Source: Roseovarius amoyensis (lineage in GTDB: Bacteria; Pseudomonadota; Alphaproteobacteria; Rhodobacterales; Rhodobacteraceae). Taken from it: a stretch of 64,000 nt of DNA. The stretch's first letter is position 1. Each line of letters begins with the position of its first letter. Below the pieces are notes generated by a model that searched no databases, had not been told where the DNA came from, and saw nothing but the letters and a program-made list of their open reading frames with translations. Where the stretch lies: positions 62,001 through 126,000 of the forward strand of contig NZ_QITQ01000007.1 in assembly GCF_003260265.1 (NCBI RefSeq), written 5' to 3'. Of the stretch, positions 60,699 to 64,000 are shown piece by piece. Both the position numbers and the translations under genes were made by a program.

Positions 60699-60759
60699 GC
60701 GTAGGCCGGGCTTCAGCCCGGCGTTAAAGCAGGTTGCCGGGCTGAATCCCGGCCTACGC
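60699..60759. repeat. REP-like double palindrome between convergent trpE and yibQ-like genes
   Basis: Two 24-base arms (60699-60722 and 60736-60759) are inverted copies with one mismatch, separated by 13 bases. Each arm is itself nearly palindromic (GCCGGGCTTCAGCCCGGC in the left arm). It can fold as one long or two short stems and lies in the 109-bp gap between two stop codons. It may act as a bidirectional terminator and looks like a dispersed repeat. Confidence 0.7.
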
Positions 60760-60764
60760 GGCTC

Positions 60765-62273
60765 TCAGTTCACGCTCTCTTTCAGCACTGCCGAAATCGG
60801 CGCCAGCGCGACGCTGCCGGCCCGGTCCTGAAGGCCCCAGAGCAGCAGCGCGCTGACGGTCTCGGCGCGCAGGCGCCCGACCATGACAACGCCGCCCTCT
60901 TCCTGCGACGCGCGGAACGCCGCCTGATCAAGGAACCGCCGGATCACCCGCGCATTCTGTCCCTCGGCGTCGAAATCACGGAACACCGGCGCCACCGGCA
61001 CCCCCTCGCGCGCGATCAGCTTGCGGGTCGTGTCCAGCCCCTCGGAAAACAGCACCAGCCCCAGCCCGCCATCCTGCAGGATCGGGACAAGCTGCATCGC
61101 CGCCTCGCGGCTGGATTGCAGGCCGGTGCCGACCCCTTCCATCACCGCCACCGTCTGGGGCACGGCGCGCAGGTAGCTTTGCATCGCCACCTCGGTGTCG
61201 CGGGCATCGAAACCTTCGGGCAGATCGATCAACGCCATCACCTCCAGCCCGGCGGCGCGATAGTTTTTCGCCGCCTCGGCCGCACCGGACCAGCCCGCAT
61301 CAATGGCATAGCTGATCGGATAGGGAAAATCCGCCAGCGCCTCGAAACTGATCGGGCTCTCGCCATCGTCAATCAGAACGATCGCCATCAGCGGCTTGTT
61401 TTCGGGGTTGTCAAAGGGCACGGCAAAGCGTTCCAGCGCCTCTGTCGCGACCGGATCGACGGCCTCGGCCTCAGCCGGGGGCGCGTCAGTCACCGCGGGC
61501 AGACGCCCGATGGTCACGCCCTCGGCCAGGTTGCCGATGGTGCCCGAGGGCGCCTCATCTTCAACAGCGGCCTCGGCGGCGGGTTCTTCGCTCATCGGTT
61601 CATCGGCGGCTGGGTCTGCCTTCTCGGTCATGTCCTCGGGGGGGCTCTGCGCCCCTGCCCGGTCATCGCCGAAAAGGCCGCTGTCGGCCTCGACCTCGGG
61701 CTGCGGGGGCTGCACCGGTTCGGCCGAGATCGAAAGTTCGTCTGCCTCTTCGGCCGGGGCGGCCGGAACCACGGGGACCGCGGGTTCGACAGGGTCAGGT
61801 GCCTCAGTCACCGCCGGCTGTTCGGCGGGCTCGGCCGCCACTGACGGGCCGTCCTCGTCGCGCGGCTCTTCGGGCGGCAGGGCCTGCGGGCTGGGCAGCA
61901 CCGGCTCGTCGCCGCCAAAGGCCACGCCGGCCGCATCGCCATCGGCCTGCGGCGCGCTGAGCGACGCCTCGACATCGCCGGTCACCGGCGGCGCGGCGGG
62001 GGCGGTATCTGCATCGGCAAGCGGGCTCAGGTCGTCGGGCTCGGGCGCGGCCACCACCGGCGCACCCTCGGGCTCGGGCGTGTCGTCGGGGGCGGGCAAC
62101 GTCGCCTCGCGGTCCTCGCGCGACTGGTTGAACTGCGACCCGGCCGGCACTTCGGGACTGGCCGCACGGGGGGGGCCGTCTGTCGCAATCCCGCTCAACA
62201 CCGAAACCGCACCAAGCGCCGCCGCCGACAGCACCGCCCCGGTCAGAAAACCGCCCAGATAACCCAGTCGCAC
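60765..62273 (-). CDS. Divergent polysaccharide deacetylase family protein (YibQ-like)
   Basis: 502 residues: an N-terminal membrane anchor (LGYLGGFLTGAVLSAAALGA), about 260 residues of low-complexity sequence rich in Ala, Pro, Glu and Asp, then a C-terminal domain of about 285-500 (MAIVLIDDGESPISFEALAD, YPISYAIDAGWSGAAEAA, VMALIDLPEGF, VVMVGRLRAETVSALLLW) of the divergent deacetylase (YibQ) family. It sits on the opposite strand between trpE and trpG, the same nested order I recall from Rhodobacter. An envelope function is likely; the deacetylase activity is unproven. Confidence 0.82.
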   Translation of the reverse strand: MRLGYLGGFLTGAVLSAAALGAVSVLSGIATDGPPRAASPEVPAGSQFNQSREDREATLPAPDDTPEPEGAPVVAAPEPDDLSPLADADTAPAAPPVTGDVEASLSAPQADGDAAGVAFGGDEPVLPSPQALPPEEPRDEDGPSVAAEPAEQPAVTEAPDPVEPAVPVVPAAPAEEADELSISAEPVQPPQPEVEADSGLFGDDRAGAQSPPEDMTEKADPAADEPMSEEPAAEAAVEDEAPSGTIGNLAEGVTIGRLPAVTDAPPAEAEAVDPVATEALERFAVPFDNPENKPLMAIVLIDDGESPISFEALADFPYPISYAIDAGWSGAAEAAKNYRAAGLEVMALIDLPEGFDARDTEVAMQSYLRAVPQTVAVMEGVGTGLQSSREAAMQLVPILQDGGLGLVLFSEGLDTTRKLIAREGVPVAPVFRDFDAEGQNARVIRRFLDQAAFRASQEEGGVVMVGRLRAETVSALLLWGLQDRAGSVALAPISAVLKESVN

Positions 62274-62408
62274 CGTCTCTGCCCTCTGCTTTTTGCCTTT
62301 CTCCTACCTTTGCGCCCCTTGACGCTGCCTTGCAACCCTGAACAAGTAGGGTCCGTCACAGGGGGGCCGGACCCGACGTCCGGCGCCCAAACCGCATGGG
62401 GATGCGCA

Positions 62409-62990
62409 ATGCTGCTCCTGATAGATAACTATGACAGTTTCACCTACAACCTTGTCCATTACCTGGGTGAGTTGGGGGCCGGGGTCGAGGTGCGCCGCAA
62501 TGACGCAATCGACGTGCAGGCGGCCATGGCGATGCGGCCTGCAGGTATCGTGCTGTCGCCCGGTCCCTGCGACCCAGACCGCGCCGGCATCTGCCTGGCG
62601 TTGACCCATGCGGCGGCGGAAACGCGCGTGCCGCTTTTGGGCGTGTGCCTGGGGCACCAGACCATCGGCCAGGCATTCGGCGGGCGCGTGGTGCGCCATT
62701 CCGAGATCGTGCACGGCAAGATGGGCAGCATCCACCACACCGGCAAGGGAGTCTTTGCCGGCCTGCCGTCACCCTTTGCGGCGACGCGCTATCATTCGCT
62801 GGTGGTCGAGCGCAGCTCTTGCCCGCAAGAGCTTGAAATCACGGCGGAACTGGAGGATGGCACCATCATGGGGCTGCAGCACCGCGACCTGCCGATCCAC
62901 GGCATCCAGTTCCACCCCGAATCAATTGCCTCGGAACACGGGCATGCGCTGTTGAAGAATTTCCTAGAGACGACGAAGGTACCAGCATGA
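62409..62990 (+). CDS. trpG: Anthranilate synthase component II (glutamine amidotransferase)
   Basis: 193 residues from ATG 62409. Class I amidotransferase triad: Cys in [15 protein letters not shown], and His and Glu in [14 protein letters not shown]. The N-terminus is [19 protein letters not shown] and the [11 protein letters not shown] loop is typical. It supplies ammonia to TrpE. Its stop overlaps the trpD start (ATGA). Divergent from the YibQ-like gene with 135 bp between them. Confidence 0.95.
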   Translation: MLLLIDNYDSFTYNLVHYLGELGAGVEVRRNDAIDVQAAMAMRPAGIVLSPGPCDPDRAGICLALTHAAAETRVPLLGVCLGHQTIGQAFGGRVVRHSEIVHGKMGSIHHTGKGVFAGLPSPFAATRYHSLVVERSSCPQELEITAELEDGTIMGLQHRDLPIHGIQFHPESIASEHGHALLKNFLETTKVPA

Positions 62991-64000
62991 GCGATATCCG
63001 GTCCCTCATCGGCATCGCCGCCGACCGCCCCCTGACCCGCGAGGAGGCCGAGACCGCCTTTACCTGCCTGTTCGAGGGCGAGGCAACGCCGGCCCAGACC
63101 GGCGGATTCCTGATGGCCCTGCGCACCCGGGGCGAGACTGTGGACGAATACGCCGCCGCCGCGTCGGTGATGCGGGCCAAGTGCCACAAGGTCGCCGCGC
63201 CCGAGGGCGCAATCGACATCGTCGGCACCGGCGGCGACGGCAAGGGCACGCTCAACATCTCGACCGCCGCCGCCTTTGTCGTGGCCGGCGCCGGGGTGCC
63301 TGTGGCCAAGCACGGCAACCGCAACCTCAGCTCGAAATCGGGGGCGGCGGACGCGCTGACGCAACTTGGCATAAACGTTATGGTTGGGCCTGAAGTGGTT
63401 GAAAAGGCTCTGAAATCTACTGGTATCGCCTTCATGATGGCGCCCATGCATCACCCCGCGATGGCCCATGTCGGCCCGGTGCGGGCCGAGCTGGGCACGC
63501 GCACCATCTTCAACATCCTGGGCCCGCTGACCAACCCCGCTGGCGTCAAGCGGCAGCTTACCGGCGCGTTTTCGCGCGACCTCATTCGCCCGATGGCCGA
63601 AACGCTGGCCGCGCTCGGGTCTGAACGCGCCTGGCTGGTGCATGGCAGCGACGGCACCGACGAGCTCAGCATCGCGGGGCCAAGCTGGGTTGTCGCGCTT
63701 GAGGAGGACGGCAGCCTGCGCGAGGCCGAGATTTCGCCAGAGGATGCCGGCCTGCCGGTTCATCCCTTCAAGGCCATTCTCGGCGGCACGCCAGAGGAAA
63801 ACGGCCGCGCCTTTCGCGCCCTGCTCGAAGGGGCCGGGGGCGCCTATCGTGACGCCGTGCTGCTGAACGCCGCCGCGGCGCTGGTCGTGGCCGGGCGGGC
63901 CACTGACCTGCGCCAGGGGGTCGAGATGGCGCGAGAGAGCCTCGACAGCGGCGCTGCACGCGCCAAGATCAAGGCATTGGCCAAAGTGACAACGGAGGTG
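62987..64000 (+). CDS. trpD: Anthranilate phosphoribosyltransferase, cut by the window end
   Basis: 338 codons are visible, and the family is usually about 340 residues, so only the last few codons are missing. PRPP site [17 protein letters not shown] and [17 protein letters not shown], then [18 protein letters not shown] and [14 protein letters not shown]. It converts anthranilate to phosphoribosylanthranilate. ATG 62987 overlaps the trpG stop. trpC would be expected next. Confidence 0.95.
   Translation, partial: MSDIRSLIGIAADRPLTREEAETAFTCLFEGEATPAQTGGFLMALRTRGETVDEYAAAASVMRAKCHKVAAPEGAIDIVGTGGDGKGTLNISTAAAFVVAGAGVPVAKHGNRNLSSKSGAADALTQLGINVMVGPEVVEKALKSTGIAFMMAPMHHPAMAHVGPVRAELGTRTIFNILGPLTNPAGVKRQLTGAFSRDLIRPMAETLAALGSERAWLVHGSDGTDELSIAGPSWVVALEEDGSLREAEISPEDAGLPVHPFKAILGGTPEENGRAFRALLEGAGGAYRDAVLLNAAAALVVAGRATDLRQGVEMARESLDSGAARAKIKALAKVTTEV

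Noticed and set aside
1-64000. CRISPR arrays or rRNA genes
   Set aside because: No regularly spaced short repeats and no rRNA-like conserved blocks were found on either strand.

Overview
This is a GC-rich alphaproteobacterial chromosome segment, most likely from the Rhodobacterales (Rhodobacteraceae/Roseobacter group). The evidence is a class II (B12-dependent) NrdJ reductase, an alphaproteobacterial-type phoR-pstSCAB-phoU-phoB locus, a trpE-(yibQ)-trpGD arrangement of the kind I recall from Rhodobacter, Hint-domain and GcvT-type dehydrogenase genes, and extensive ATGA/TAATG gene overlaps. No species can be named from the sequence alone.

Layout, core and semi-core. 1-1.9 kb: 3' part of recJ and tRNA-Glu. 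2.1-7.2 kb: a leftward exopolysaccharide operon resembling bgsB-bgsA (mixed-linkage beta-glucan synthase) with a third exported-protein gene, divergent from a Cache-HAMP sensor that has no output domain. 7.3-9.5 kb: a sulfur module (small membrane protein, YeeE/YedE transporter, rhodanese). 10.2-15.3 kb: a cupin regulator and a split glutamate synthase (GlxBCD/MgsABC type) with a type III glutamine synthetase. 15.5-22.7 kb: the complete Pho system with a three-repeat Pho box. 24.8-27.9 kb: the zinc regulon znuA / zur-znuC-znuB around a Zur box. 28.8-31.9 kb: a dimethylglycine/sarcosine-type dehydrogenase and a MocA-like protein. 42.1-45.9 kb: tRNA-Leu, YqaA, DsbB, and an Lrp regulator divergent from arginase and ornithine cyclodeaminase. 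46-48.7 kb: two glycosyltransferases and a sulfotransferase. 49.7-53.4 kb: nrdJ with a NrdR box. 53.8-64 kb: tRNA-Pro, DUF192, a double cold-shock protein, pdxH, fabI, gpt, ppiD and trpE-yibQ-trpG-trpD (trpD cut by the window end).

Accessory DNA. (i) About 33.6-42.1 kb is a decayed island: a frameshifted and internally deleted P4-type integrase at the left, a run of leftward genes for exported or membrane proteins (coiled-coil protein, small exported protein, four-repeat cysteine-rich protein, a frameshifted two-TM protein), an exported ankyrin protein, a LuxR-type regulator, and fused IS110/IS3 remnants just before tRNA-Leu. (ii) A solitary AT-richer SEC-C gene with a PD-(D/E)XK-like motif sits between phoB and znuA. 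(iii) A 711-bp unit carrying one ImmA/IrrE-type metallopeptidase gene is inserted in the 3' end of nrdJ, bounded by identical 75-bp direct repeats that encode the last 23 residues of NrdJ. The repeat inside nrdJ keeps that gene intact. The displaced copy has become a 31-codon ORF that starts on the stop codon of the peptidase gene. This nrdJ-tail cassette is the most unusual structure in the window.
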